Origin: Clostridia bacterium
GTDB taxonomy: Bacteria; Bacillota; Clostridia; Christensenellales; UBA1242
DNA: 40,384 nucleotides
Assembly (NCBI GenBank): GCA_017507215.1
Contig: JAFWBI010000004.1
Location: 83,617 to 124,000 of the forward strand
Reading direction: 5' to 3'
Position numbers and translations under genes: made by a program. The notes beneath the pieces were generated by a model. The model was not told the origin of the DNA. It ran no database searches and worked only from the letters and a program-made list of their open reading frames with translations. Shown piece by piece: positions 31,006 to 38,945 of this stretch (the first letter of the stretch is position 1; each line of letters begins with the position of its first letter).

Positions 31006-32160
31006 ATGAAGAATGTATTGTTGGTTTTTGGTGGTGAATCATATGAACATGATATTTCGGTGGTTACTGCATCACAGATTTATAATAAAACAAAATTAGA
31101 TGATGTTAAATTGATTCCACTTTATGTGTCGAGAGATAATGTTTTTTACGCTTATAAGTCAAAGGTTTTTGACATCAAAGATTTTTCAATAAATAATTTT
31201 AATTTGAAAAATTTTAAAGAAGTGACTTTTGTTTTGGGTGAAAAGAAAAAACTGTTTGCAAAAACCAGATTTGGGTTGAAAGAGTTTGTTTTTGCAGATG
31301 CTGCAATATTTGCTTGTCATGGTGGAATGGGTGAAAATGGTGAACTTGTTTCACTATTTAAAAACATGGGAATTGGTGTTTCGGCTGGGACGGTTTCTGC
31401 TCTTTCAGTTTGCATGAATAAAAATTTATTTAAGCAGGTGATGAAAGGGCTTAAAGTGCCTGCTGTTTCGGGATTTAAAATTACAAAGTTTCAATATGAA
31501 TTTCAGCAGGATAAACTCAAATTCAAGATGAGATTTTTTAAGTTTCCACTTATTTTAAAGTCTAATAATGGTGGCAGTTCGATAGGTCTTTTTGTTGCAA
31601 AAAATAAGGAAGAATTTGACGAAAAAATTAAGCAAGCATTTGAATTCGATGATGAAGTTTTGATTGAAAAATATGTTGAAGATGCAAGAGAGTTTAATGT
31701 TGCACTTGTGGGGAATTCTTCTGATTTTGTGATTTCGGAAATTGATGAGCCATTAAAAGAAAATGAGATTTTGTCGTTTGCAGACAAATATCTTTCAAAC
31801 AACAATGTGAAAGGTTCGAAAAAATTGTTTGAAAGCAGCTCTATGGCGTCGAGTATGAGAAAATTTCCAGCAGATATCGAGAGTGAACTTTCGGATAAAA
31901 TCAAAATGATTGCAAAGAAAATTTTTGTTGAGCTCGAGCTTTCAGGTGTGGTGAGAATTGATTTTTTATATCAAGAAAAAACAGGAAAACTTTATGTTTG
32001 CGAAGTGAATGCCATACCTGGTTCGCTGGCGTATTATTTCTTTAAAGAAAACAAGGTTTCAACAAATGATTTAGTCAAAAAACTGATAGCTGTTTCTGAG
32101 AAAAATAAAGAGAAAATTTCACTTATAAAAAGGGAATATTTGACAACAATTTTAGAGTAG
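31006..32160 (+). CDS. ddl: D-alanine-D-alanine ligase
   Basis: ATG 31006 follows GTGGGGGT and is preferred over ATG 30991. The 384-residue ATP-grasp protein has the Ddl N-terminus FGGESYEHDISVVTASQ, the CHGGMGENGELVSLFK segment, LKSNNGGSSIGL (the GSSxG ATP loop), VVRIDFLY and the metal-binding EVNAIPGSLAY. Canonical Ddl has GEDGxxQG and YTGSG where this has GENGELVS and VSAGT, so it belongs to a divergent branch; the exact acceptor (D-Ala versus another residue) is uncertain. It supplies the dipeptide for the MurF-like ligase just upstream. Confidence 0.87.
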   Translation: MKNVLLVFGGESYEHDISVVTASQIYNKTKLDDVKLIPLYVSRDNVFYAYKSKVFDIKDFSINNFNLKNFKEVTFVLGEKKKLFAKTRFGLKEFVFADAAIFACHGGMGENGELVSLFKNMGIGVSAGTVSALSVCMNKNLFKQVMKGLKVPAVSGFKITKFQYEFQQDKLKFKMRFFKFPLILKSNNGGSSIGLFVAKNKEEFDEKIKQAFEFDDEVLIEKYVEDAREFNVALVGNSSDFVISEIDEPLKENEILSFADKYLSNNNVKGSKKLFESSSMASSMRKFPADIESELSDKIKMIAKKIFVELELSGVVRIDFLYQEKTGKLYVCEVNAIPGSLAYYFFKENKVSTNDLVKKLIAVSEKNKEKISLIKREYLTTILE

Positions 32161-32168
32161 CAAAAATT

Positions 32169-32200
32169 ATTCGTTATGTAAAAAATAACGAATTTTTTTT
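32169..32200 (+). terminator. Terminator after ddl
   Basis: Perfect 9-bp stem ATTCGTTAT/ATAACGAAT, 7-nt loop and T8 tract. Confidence 0.92.
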
Positions 32201-32230
32201 GTTAATTTACTTTTTTAGGGTTATTTTGTT

Positions 32231-32259
32231 TTGTTTTTATTCGGCTATTATTGTATACT
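32231..32259 (+). promoter_or_regulatory. Promoter for the coiled-coil/DUF1538/P-II operon
   Basis: TTGTTT 32231-32236, 17-bp spacer, TATACT 32254-32259; AAGGGTG and ATG 32289 follow. No terminator is seen until 36739. Confidence 0.65.
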
Positions 32260-32288
32260 AAGATTAGTATTTTATATAAGGGTGAATT

Positions 32289-34430
32289 ATGAATAATTTT
32301 TTCTATGACGAATCTGATTATTCGCTTTTTAAGAAAGCCTTAAAAACAACGGAAAATGAGCCAGTTGTGATAAATATTCTTTCAACTGACAGTAGTTTGC
32401 AATCTCCAAAAGAGAAGACTGCTGAGTCTGCTGCTGTAAGAAAAAATATGAGTAAGAAATATGAACCATCACCATTTGGTAAATTCTTTGGACCAAGAAA
32501 ACAACAAGCAGTTTCTGTTGACATGAGTGACTTTTCTTCTTGGAAGAATAAAAACTATAGAAAAGCAGAAGAATCAATTGATGATAAATTTGGCAGAGAA
32601 GCGAAATTTTCAATGTCTGACTTTATGTCTGAAAAATCTAAAGACAAATTCACCGATATCGACCAAACAAGAAGCGACCTTCAAAAACCTATTAATCAAC
32701 TTTCAACAAGCGACCCATTATATAAAAGATTCTCTCTTGATAGCTATATGCACAAGCTTGAAGAACAAACCCTTGTTAAAGATTCATTCGAACAAAATGA
32801 TGATATTTTAGAGCCACTTGGAAATGATACACAACTTGTTGTTCCAGATTCATCACAAGACGAAAACTTTGGATTTGGTTCAAATGTTAACGTTGAAGGT
32901 GTTGCGTTCGACGAAAATATTTCTGGTGAACAATTTAAGTTTGAACAAGAAGAACTTGATAAATTTAGGTCTAGACTTGACAAAATTGAAAGAGAAGCCG
33001 CAAACATCAAAGAAAAGTCAACAGAGAAAGTTCTTGATGCTGATGCTCTTTCTGAAATTAAAGGTGAGTTTGATATTTCGAATTTGACTGATGATGAGTC
33101 TTCACCTGAAGGTATTAATGTTGATGATGTCGAAAAGATTAACAAAAATCTTTCAGAATCATCTGATGGTCAACTTGAAGATCCAAAGTCTAAAAAGACA
33201 TTCTTTGAAATTAATAAAACGGAACCAACAAAGAAACGTTCAAAAGGAAGCTTGATTTCTGCATTTGATGAAGAAGAAACTCCAGCAGAAAGTGCTGAAG
33301 CCGAAACCGGTGAGCAGACAGATGTTGTTGAAACAGCAGAACAAATCGGTGACCAAACTGAAGCAACTGAAATTGTTGCACCAGAAACAGATGCTGAAAC
33401 AGAAGAAGGAAAATCTGCAGCAGTTGGATTTGGTGATGAACACCCAATTCCTGAAGAAATGGGTGAAGGTGATATTTCTGAAGATGATGGAACAGGTTCT
33501 CAAGTTGTGACAAAAGATGACCTTAAGTCAATGACTGATGAACTTGTGTCTAAATTTACTCAAATGTATCAAAAAGACGCTGGCGAAGGGCAAGTGCTTC
33601 CGGTTGAACCAGAACCTGTGATTGCACCTTCAATTCCAGTTGAGCCAGACCAAACAAATCCACTTCCAGTTGATGGATATGTTGGTGACCCTAATATGTT
33701 CGTTTATCCTGATATGAACTTTGTTTCACAAGGAACTCAAATGAGCTCAAACGAAACAGATATGCTTAGAGCTCAACTTCAAGAACTTATTAATTCAAAT
33801 AAGAAACTTGATATGGAAAGCGAACAAAGGCTTAAAGAAGCTGAACTTGAAAAGGAAAGAGTTGCAGCTGAATATGAATCACGTATTCGTGAAATGGAAC
33901 AATCATTTAAGCAAAATTATGAAGATTTCAAAAAGCAAGCATATCTTGATAAGCTTGATAGAGATATAAAACTTAAAGAAGCAGAAAAGCAATTTAAGAA
34001 AAAGACAGCAAAAATTAAGGAAGAAGAAAAAGAAAATTACACCAAAGAAAAAACAGGTGCAATGCTCAGAAAAGAACTTCGCACTAATCTTAATATTTCT
34101 AACCTTGAAATGGATAAGAAACTTCTTGAAATCGCATCAACTTTAAGCAAGGCTGAAAGCGAAAAACTTGAAAAAGAAAAGATTGAAATGAAGCGTCAAT
34201 ATGAAGAAGAATTGAAGGCTCAAGAACCTGATGAAGTTGAAGAAATTGACGAAGTTGAAGAAGTTGATGAAGAAGAAGTTAAAGAAACTAAGAAATCAAC
34301 AACTAGAAAATCTACAACGAGAAAAACAACAACTAGAAAGAGAAGTCCAACATCAAGAAGAGCTCCAGCAAGAAAAGGCTCAAGACGTAAGATTGACAGT
34401 GATATCATTGGTGGAATTGATTTTGAATAA
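32289..34430 (+). CDS. Large acidic coiled-coil protein with a basic STTRK-repeat tail
   Basis: The 713-residue protein has no signal peptide, membrane helix or enzyme motif that I can see. Residues 1-480 are polar and low-complexity, with acidic stretches (many TEA/AET/ETDAE runs near 340-400). About 495-640 is a long Glu/Lys/Leu coiled coil. An acidic patch (EVEEIDEVEEVDEEEVKE) is followed by a very basic tail of about 45 residues, with repeats of the S/T-T-T-R-K type and an R/K/P/A-rich end like histone H1 or HU tails, then IDSDIIGGIDFE. It could be a cytoskeletal, scaffold or nucleoid-binding protein. The family is not recognised. DUF1538 starts 12 bases later, so they share a transcript. 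Confidence 0.72.
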   Translation: MNNFFYDESDYSLFKKALKTTENEPVVINILSTDSSLQSPKEKTAESAAVRKNMSKKYEPSPFGKFFGPRKQQAVSVDMSDFSSWKNKNYRKAEESIDDKFGREAKFSMSDFMSEKSKDKFTDIDQTRSDLQKPINQLSTSDPLYKRFSLDSYMHKLEEQTLVKDSFEQNDDILEPLGNDTQLVVPDSSQDENFGFGSNVNVEGVAFDENISGEQFKFEQEELDKFRSRLDKIEREAANIKEKSTEKVLDADALSEIKGEFDISNLTDDESSPEGINVDDVEKINKNLSESSDGQLEDPKSKKTFFEINKTEPTKKRSKGSLISAFDEEETPAESAEAETGEQTDVVETAEQIGDQTEATEIVAPETDAETEEGKSAAVGFGDEHPIPEEMGEGDISEDDGTGSQVVTKDDLKSMTDELVSKFTQMYQKDAGEGQVLPVEPEPVIAPSIPVEPDQTNPLPVDGYVGDPNMFVYPDMNFVSQGTQMSSNETDMLRAQLQELINSNKKLDMESEQRLKEAELEKERVAAEYESRIREMEQSFKQNYEDFKKQAYLDKLDRDIKLKEAEKQFKKKTAKIKEEEKENYTKEKTGAMLRKELRTNLNISNLEMDKKLLEIASTLSKAESEKLEKEKIEMKRQYEEELKAQEPDEVEEIDEVEEVDEEEVKETKKSTTRKSTTRKTTTRKRSPTSRRAPARKGSRRKIDSDIIGGIDFE

Positions 34431-34442
34431 AATGGGGTTTAA

Positions 34443-35969
34443 ATGCAATTTTTAAAAAGGTTAAAAGATATCTTTTTGGCACTATTACCAATCGTGGTAA
34501 TAGTGTTTTTCGTGCATTTTTGTTTTTATAAAATTGATACATCAGTGCTTATTGCTTTTTGCATTTCGGTTGTTTTGATTTGCATTGGCGAAACATTGTT
34601 TTTGTCGGGTGTTGATTCAACGATTATGCCGATGGGTGACCTTATGGTTGGAGCAGTAAACAAGGCTTCAAAGTTTGCTGTGTTTACAATGTTTACTATT
34701 GTGTTTGGCATTTGTGCAACTATTGCTGAACCAGACGTGACTGTGTTTTCAGAACAAGTTGTTGCTTCTGGAATCAATATTCCTAAAGGGTTGCTTATAT
34801 TCTTTATCGGTGCTGGTGTGGGTTTGTTTATAACAATCGGCATTCAAAGAATTATAAGAAACATTAATATCAAATATATTTATATCGTTCTTTTTGCTAT
34901 AATTTTCTTGCTTTGCACTCAAGTTAAGCAAGAGCATATTGCTATTGCTTTTGATGCCGGTGGTGCAACAACTGGAATTGTTACAGCACCATTCTTGCTT
35001 GCAATTTCATCTGGCGTCACAACAAAATTTTCAAAAGATAATGATAATAATGAAGTGTTTGGTATGCTGGGATTGGCATCACTTGGTCCTGTTATTGCTG
35101 TGCTTATATTCTTTATGATGTTTGGTGATAGAGCTGGGGAAATGATGGAAACATCTGAAAGTGTTAATATTTTGGTGACTACACTCAGACAGTCAAGTCT
35201 TGCAATCATTCCACTTTCAATAGTTTTCTATTTGTATGATTTGATTTTTATAAAACTTCCTGCAAGAAGAAAACTTGAACTTTTGGTTGGTTTGCTTTTG
35301 TCGTTTGGTGGATTATTTTTGTTCTTGTTTGGAATCGAATATGGCATTGGAAAAATGGGAACAGTTATCGGTGAGTTTTTGGCAACTGTTTCAACTCCTG
35401 TAATGATGATTATTTGCGTGTGCTTCGGATTTGTTATCACATTTTCTGAACCATCAGTTATCGTGCTTTCAAAACAAGTTCAAACGGCAACAAAACGCAA
35501 CATTCCTGCCATTGTTGTTATGTTTTCGATAGCGATTTCAATGGCGCTTGCTATCTTGATTTCTGCACTTAAAATTGTTTATTCAATCAACTTTTTCTAT
35601 ATTATTTTGATAGGCTATTTGATTGCACTTATATTGATGTTTATTGTTCCTGAAATGTTTACAAGTTTGGCGTTTGACTCTGGTGGTGTTGCATCTGGTC
35701 CAATGACGTCAGCATTTATTCTTCCGATTATGATTTCACTTGCAACTCAAACATCAAGTGCCGTTAATGGATTTGGTCTTATTGGAATTGTTAGTGTGTC
35801 GCCAATTATTGTGCTTCAAATTTTGGGATTGGTTTATAGATTTGTTTTAAGAAGAAAAGATATTTTGGAACAGAGACACAGCGTTTCACTTTCATATACA
35901 ATGGATATGTATTCAAATATGGAAGCTCTTGAAGATGAATATAATAGAAAATATAAGGAGAAAAAATGA
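34443..35969 (+). CDS. DUF1538 family membrane protein (duplicated domain)
   Basis: The 508-residue polytopic protein contains two copies of the DUF1538 domain with about 12-14 hydrophobic segments. The repeats can be matched by eye: ATIAEPDVTVFSEQV with ITFSEPSVIVLSKQV, and IAFDAGGATTGIVTAPFLLA with LAFDSGGVASGPMTSAFILP. This internal duplication with conserved E-P and D-x-GG elements inside membrane stretches looks like an inverted-repeat transporter. The substrate is unknown. Two P-II-like genes follow directly, overlapping or close, which suggests allosteric control. The TGA stop overlaps the next ATG (ATGA). Confidence 0.92.
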   Translation: MQFLKRLKDIFLALLPIVVIVFFVHFCFYKIDTSVLIAFCISVVLICIGETLFLSGVDSTIMPMGDLMVGAVNKASKFAVFTMFTIVFGICATIAEPDVTVFSEQVVASGINIPKGLLIFFIGAGVGLFITIGIQRIIRNINIKYIYIVLFAIIFLLCTQVKQEHIAIAFDAGGATTGIVTAPFLLAISSGVTTKFSKDNDNNEVFGMLGLASLGPVIAVLIFFMMFGDRAGEMMETSESVNILVTTLRQSSLAIIPLSIVFYLYDLIFIKLPARRKLELLVGLLLSFGGLFLFLFGIEYGIGKMGTVIGEFLATVSTPVMMIICVCFGFVITFSEPSVIVLSKQVQTATKRNIPAIVVMFSIAISMALAILISALKIVYSINFFYIILIGYLIALILMFIVPEMFTSLAFDSGGVASGPMTSAFILPIMISLATQTSSAVNGFGLIGIVSVSPIIVLQILGLVYRFVLRRKDILEQRHSVSLSYTMDMYSNMEALEDEYNRKYKEKK

Positions 35970-36346
35970 TGAAGAAGAATAAGAAAAAAAAATATGTCAT
36001 TGTTTCTCAAAAATTATATCCAACTCAAATCAATGAGCTTTCAATTTGTTGCTTTGTTGTGAAAAGTGAAAGAGTTGATGACATTTTGTCGTTCATTGTG
36101 AATAATGGTGGAAGGGTTGTTTCAGCTGTTTTGTGTTCAGGTGTTTCAAGAAACATTATTTTAAATTCAATTTCTGGTTACAGCAACGATTCATATTTTG
36201 TTGTCGCAATTTGCCAAAAAGAAATCACTGATATATTTATGCTTAATATTTGCCGTGAATTTGATTTTAACAAAAAGGGAAATGGAAAGGCTTTTGTTCT
36301 TGATGTTTTAGGTTACATGGGAGCGAAAGGTCCTTTTGTTGAATAA
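35966..36346 (+). CDS. P-II-like small regulatory protein, divergent
   Basis: The 126-residue protein starts in the ATGA overlap with DUF1538 after AAGGAG. After a Lys-rich head, it has a beta-alpha-beta ferredoxin-like pattern (LSICCFVVKSERVDDILSFI, GGRVVSAVLCSGVS, SYFVVAICQKEI, GKAFVLDVLGYMG) matching the P-II-like fold of the following gene. The T-loop region is short and not typical of GlnB, and no uridylylation Tyr site is obvious. It probably binds a small ligand and regulates DUF1538. Sequence similarity to classical P-II is weak; context and fold pattern carry the call. Confidence 0.75.
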   Translation: MMKKNKKKKYVIVSQKLYPTQINELSICCFVVKSERVDDILSFIVNNGGRVVSAVLCSGVSRNIILNSISGYSNDSYFVVAICQKEITDIFMLNICREFDFNKKGNGKAFVLDVLGYMGAKGPFVE

Positions 36347-36356
36347 GGAGAAGACT

Positions 36357-36734
36357 ATGGAAAGAAATGATGAATTGATTTTTGAAGAAGATGATATTTT
36401 TTCAAATAGCGAATATAAGCTTGTTATTTCAATTGTGAAAAGGGGTTTTGAAACAGACGTTCTCGAAGCTGCAAAATCAGTTGGAACAACTGGTGGAATT
36501 TTGCTTCAAGCAAAAGGTGTTTCGAAAATGAAGCAAAACTTTTTGGGCTTTAGTGTCAATCCTGAAAACACACTTGTTATGATTTTGGTTAAAGACCATT
36601 TGGTTGTGCCAACAATGAAAGCAATCTATTCGGTTACAGATTTTAAGTCTGAAGCAAAAGGTATGGTTTTTGCACTTCCTGTTTCACTTGTTGCTGGAAT
36701 GGAAAATGACTATGATAAAATTCGCTTGCATTAA
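36357..36734 (+). CDS. P-II family regulator-like protein
   Basis: ATG 36357 follows AAGGAG; an in-frame TTG at 36336 is inside the previous gene. The 125-residue product reads KLVISIVKRGFETDVLEAAK, VGTTGGILLQAKGVSK, ENTLVMILVKDHLVVPTMKAI, EAKGMVFALPVSLVAG, the P-II-like pattern seen beside DUF1538 genes in other Firmicutes. The A-x-x-x-G-T-T-GG turn corresponds to the P-II nucleotide-binding loop. It is expected to form trimers and bind the cytosolic face of the DUF1538 protein, by analogy with GlnK-AmtB and SbtB-SbtA. The ligand is unknown. Confidence 0.85.
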   Translation: MERNDELIFEEDDIFSNSEYKLVISIVKRGFETDVLEAAKSVGTTGGILLQAKGVSKMKQNFLGFSVNPENTLVMILVKDHLVVPTMKAIYSVTDFKSEAKGMVFALPVSLVAGMENDYDKIRLH

Positions 36735-36738
36735 TAAA

Positions 36739-36766
36739 AAGCACATATGACTTATGTGCTTTTTTC
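36739..36766 (+). terminator. Bidirectional terminator between the P-II gene and murG
   Basis: AAGCACATA/TATGTGCTT stem with a 5-nt loop, A-rich on the left and T-rich on the right. The murG stop codon (36752-36754) lies inside it. Confidence 0.89.
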
Positions 36767-37810
36767 TTTTAAAATTATATTTATGATTTTTTGTGTGCCA
36801 TCTTCAAAGTTGGCATTTTTTATTGATTTTTTTATTAAATCACTATTATTTTCTAAAAAATTTAGTGATTTTTGCAGATTTTCAAAAGTTAAGTTTTCTT
36901 GAAGAATGGTGGTTGAAAAATTATTTTTTTCAAGATATTTTGCATTTTCAATTTGGTCACCACGTGATGCACCTTTTGGAAGTGGAACAAAAATTGTTAA
37001 TATGTTGTTTGAAAGAAGTTCAATGATTGTGTTGGCTCCAGCTCGTGAAAGGGCATAATCACTAATTTTCATAATTTGCCACATTTTGTTTGTGAATTCA
37101 ATTTGCATATAATCTTTGTTTGAAATATTGTTGTTTTTATTATGTTTGCCAACAATATGAATAACAAAATATTTTTTTGTTAACTCATCAATATTTTTGA
37201 ATATAAAGTTGTTGATTGCTTGAGCGCCAAGGCTTCCACCTGTTACAAGCAAGATGGGTTTTGTGGTTTTTATATTCAGATTATTTTTGATTTCTGTTTT
37301 TGAAAGCAAAACTTGTTTTAATGGCATTCCTGTATAAACACATTTTTGCCCACCAGTTTTGGCTGTTTTTTCAAAGTTGCAACATATTGTGGTTGCATAT
37401 TTTTTTGCTAGTTTGTTGGCAAGTCCCATTGTTATATCGCTTTCATGACAAACAACAGGAATCTTCAGTTTTTTTGCTGCGATAACAACTGGAAGACCAA
37501 CATAGCCACCTTTTGAAAATACGATTGCTGGCTTATATTGTTTCAAAACTTCTTTTGCTTCATTAATGCCTTTTTTTAGTTTAAAGGGAATAGATAAGTT
37601 TTTAAAAATTTTTTTTCTTTCTAACTTTACTGTCGTGATGCTGTGATATGTGTAGTTTGTGTTCTTTTTGACAAGCTCGTGTTCAATTCCATTTTTTGAA
37701 CCAATATAAACGATTTTAGAAAAGTGTTTTGAAAGTTCATTTTTTAAATTTATATTTAGTGTTACGTGGCCGGCAGTTCCACCACCAGTTAAAACTATTG
37801 TGTTTTCCAT
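36752..37810 (-). CDS. murG: MurG, undecaprenyl-PP-MurNAc-pentapeptide GlcNAc transferase
   Basis: The 352-residue GT-B protein has the MurG loops GGGTAGHV (residues 9-16) and FSKGGYVGLPVVIAA, and GGSLGAQAIN in the C-terminal domain. SRAGANTIIELL and GASRGDQIENAKYL form the UDP-GlcNAc site. It makes lipid II on the inner membrane face. The usual GGTGGH is GGTAGH, a known variant. The gene stands apart from the mraY/ftsW cluster, on the minus strand, with a GT2 gene upstream on the same strand. Confidence 0.95.
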   Translation of the reverse strand: MENTIVLTGGGTAGHVTLNINLKNELSKHFSKIVYIGSKNGIEHELVKKNTNYTYHSITTVKLERKKIFKNLSIPFKLKKGINEAKEVLKQYKPAIVFSKGGYVGLPVVIAAKKLKIPVVCHESDITMGLANKLAKKYATTICCNFEKTAKTGGQKCVYTGMPLKQVLLSKTEIKNNLNIKTTKPILLVTGGSLGAQAINNFIFKNIDELTKKYFVIHIVGKHNKNNNISNKDYMQIEFTNKMWQIMKISDYALSRAGANTIIELLSNNILTIFVPLPKGASRGDQIENAKYLEKNNFSTTILQENLTFENLQKSLNFLENNSDLIKKSIKNANFEDGTQKIINIILKEKST

Positions 37811-37843
37811 ATTATTAGTTTATGAATAAAAATTAATTTGAAT

Positions 37844-37873
37844 ACAAAAAAACATAGAGTTTTTGCTCTATGT
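37844..37873 (-). terminator. Terminator of the GT2 glycosyltransferase gene
   Basis: ACATAGAG/CTCTATGT stem with a 6-nt loop; read on the minus strand it ends in T8. It separates the GT2 gene from murG. Confidence 0.88.
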
Positions 37874-37875
37874 TT

Positions 37876-38823
37876 TTACATGAATTTTGTTAGCCACCAA
37901 ACAGCTGGAGTGCATCTATATAATTTTGATAAACGCTTATTCTTTTTGATGAATGGTATGCTGTGTTTAATTATGTTTTTTAGATTTGATTTTATTTGTT
38001 TGTTTTTATATTTATCTCGCCATGTGTAATAGAGAAGTTCAATGGCGATAAGACCTTGCATTGATTTTGCAGCAGTTAAAAGTTCTGCATTATCTTGGAT
38101 TTTATTAATTATATTATCATAACAATTTATGCAAGTGAGTTTTTTTTCATTGAACTTGCTTGTGACAATGCTGTTTTTTCGAATGATATAGTGATATAAT
38201 TTCTTTTTGGTGAAAACAAACTTATTTGCATTTTGCATGATTTTAAAACAAAAATCTAAGTCTTCGCCATAGTGAATTTTTGGGTCGAATTTTGAGTTCA
38301 ATAAAAGTTCACTTTTAAAAAGTTTTGAGTAAACAGTTCCGTTAAAAAGATTTGAAGATAACATTTCTGCAAGGCATTCTTGCTTGTTAAACAATATTAT
38401 CTCATTATGTTTTTGATTGAACTTTTTAAACGAAACCTTCTTGTTTTCTTTGTGTCTGATTTTTCCACAAATTGAAACATCTGCATTATAGTTTTTCAAA
38501 TTATTGATAAGGGTTTCAAAATAGGTTGGCTTAGCGTAGTCATCTGAATCGAAAAAAGAAAAGTATTTTGATTTGATTTTTTCAAGCAAAAAGTTTCTTG
38601 TTTTTGAAATGCTAGCTTCGTTTTGTTTTTGATAAAATTCAATATTTGAATATTTTTTTGAATACTGTTTTAAAATTTCAATGCTGGCATCAGTTGAGCC
38701 ATCATCAACAAGAACAATTCTTAAATTTTTATAAGTTTGAGAAATTAAACTATCTAAGCATAAGCTTAAATATTTTTCACAATTATAAACGGGAATCAAA
38801 ACATCTATTGTCTCATTTAACAT
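37876..38823 (-). CDS. Family 2 glycosyltransferase
   Basis: The 315-residue protein has a GT-A domain: IDVLIPVYNCEKYL, VLVDDGSTDASIEIL, NEASISKTRNFLL and FDSDDYAKPTYF (the DxD metal site). The later HYGEDLDFCFKIM motif is typical of this GT2 group. There is no clear membrane segment. Such enzymes add sugars to lipid-linked or surface polysaccharides; donor and acceptor are not predictable. The start has AAAGGAG, and a promoter and terminator bracket the gene, so it is monocistronic. Confidence 0.9.
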   Translation of the reverse strand: MLNETIDVLIPVYNCEKYLSLCLDSLISQTYKNLRIVLVDDGSTDASIEILKQYSKKYSNIEFYQKQNEASISKTRNFLLEKIKSKYFSFFDSDDYAKPTYFETLINNLKNYNADVSICGKIRHKENKKVSFKKFNQKHNEIILFNKQECLAEMLSSNLFNGTVYSKLFKSELLLNSKFDPKIHYGEDLDFCFKIMQNANKFVFTKKKLYHYIIRKNSIVTSKFNEKKLTCINCYDNIINKIQDNAELLTAAKSMQGLIAIELLYYTWRDKYKNKQIKSNLKNIIKHSIPFIKKNKRLSKLYRCTPAVWWLTKFM

Positions 38824-38843
38824 AACAGGCTCCTTTCATGCTC

Positions 38844-38872
38844 ATTATATAAAGCGAATCAAAAAAAAGCAA
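38844..38872 (-). promoter_or_regulatory. Promoter of the GT2 gene
   Basis: On the minus strand: TTGCTT (38872-38867), 17-bp spacer, TATAAT (38849-38844), 20 bases before the start codon. Confidence 0.72.
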
Positions 38873-38895
38873 GTTTTTATTTGCTTTCAATAAAA

Positions 38896-38924
38896 TTGAC
38901 ACTGCTTTTTTATAATGATATAAT
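38896..38924 (+). promoter_or_regulatory. Consensus sigma-A promoter of the second HExxH gene
   Basis: TTGACA 38896-38901, 17-bp spacer, TATAAT 38919-38924, a perfect match, followed by TAGGAG and ATG 38946. Confidence 0.88.
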
Positions 38925-38945
38925 TTAGCTAGGAGATTGTGTTTT

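Noticed and set aside
34286..34400. Basic repeat tail as a possible tandem DNA repeat or recombination site
   Set aside because: The repetition is at the protein level (S/T-T-T-R-K) with variable codons; it is a coding low-complexity tail.
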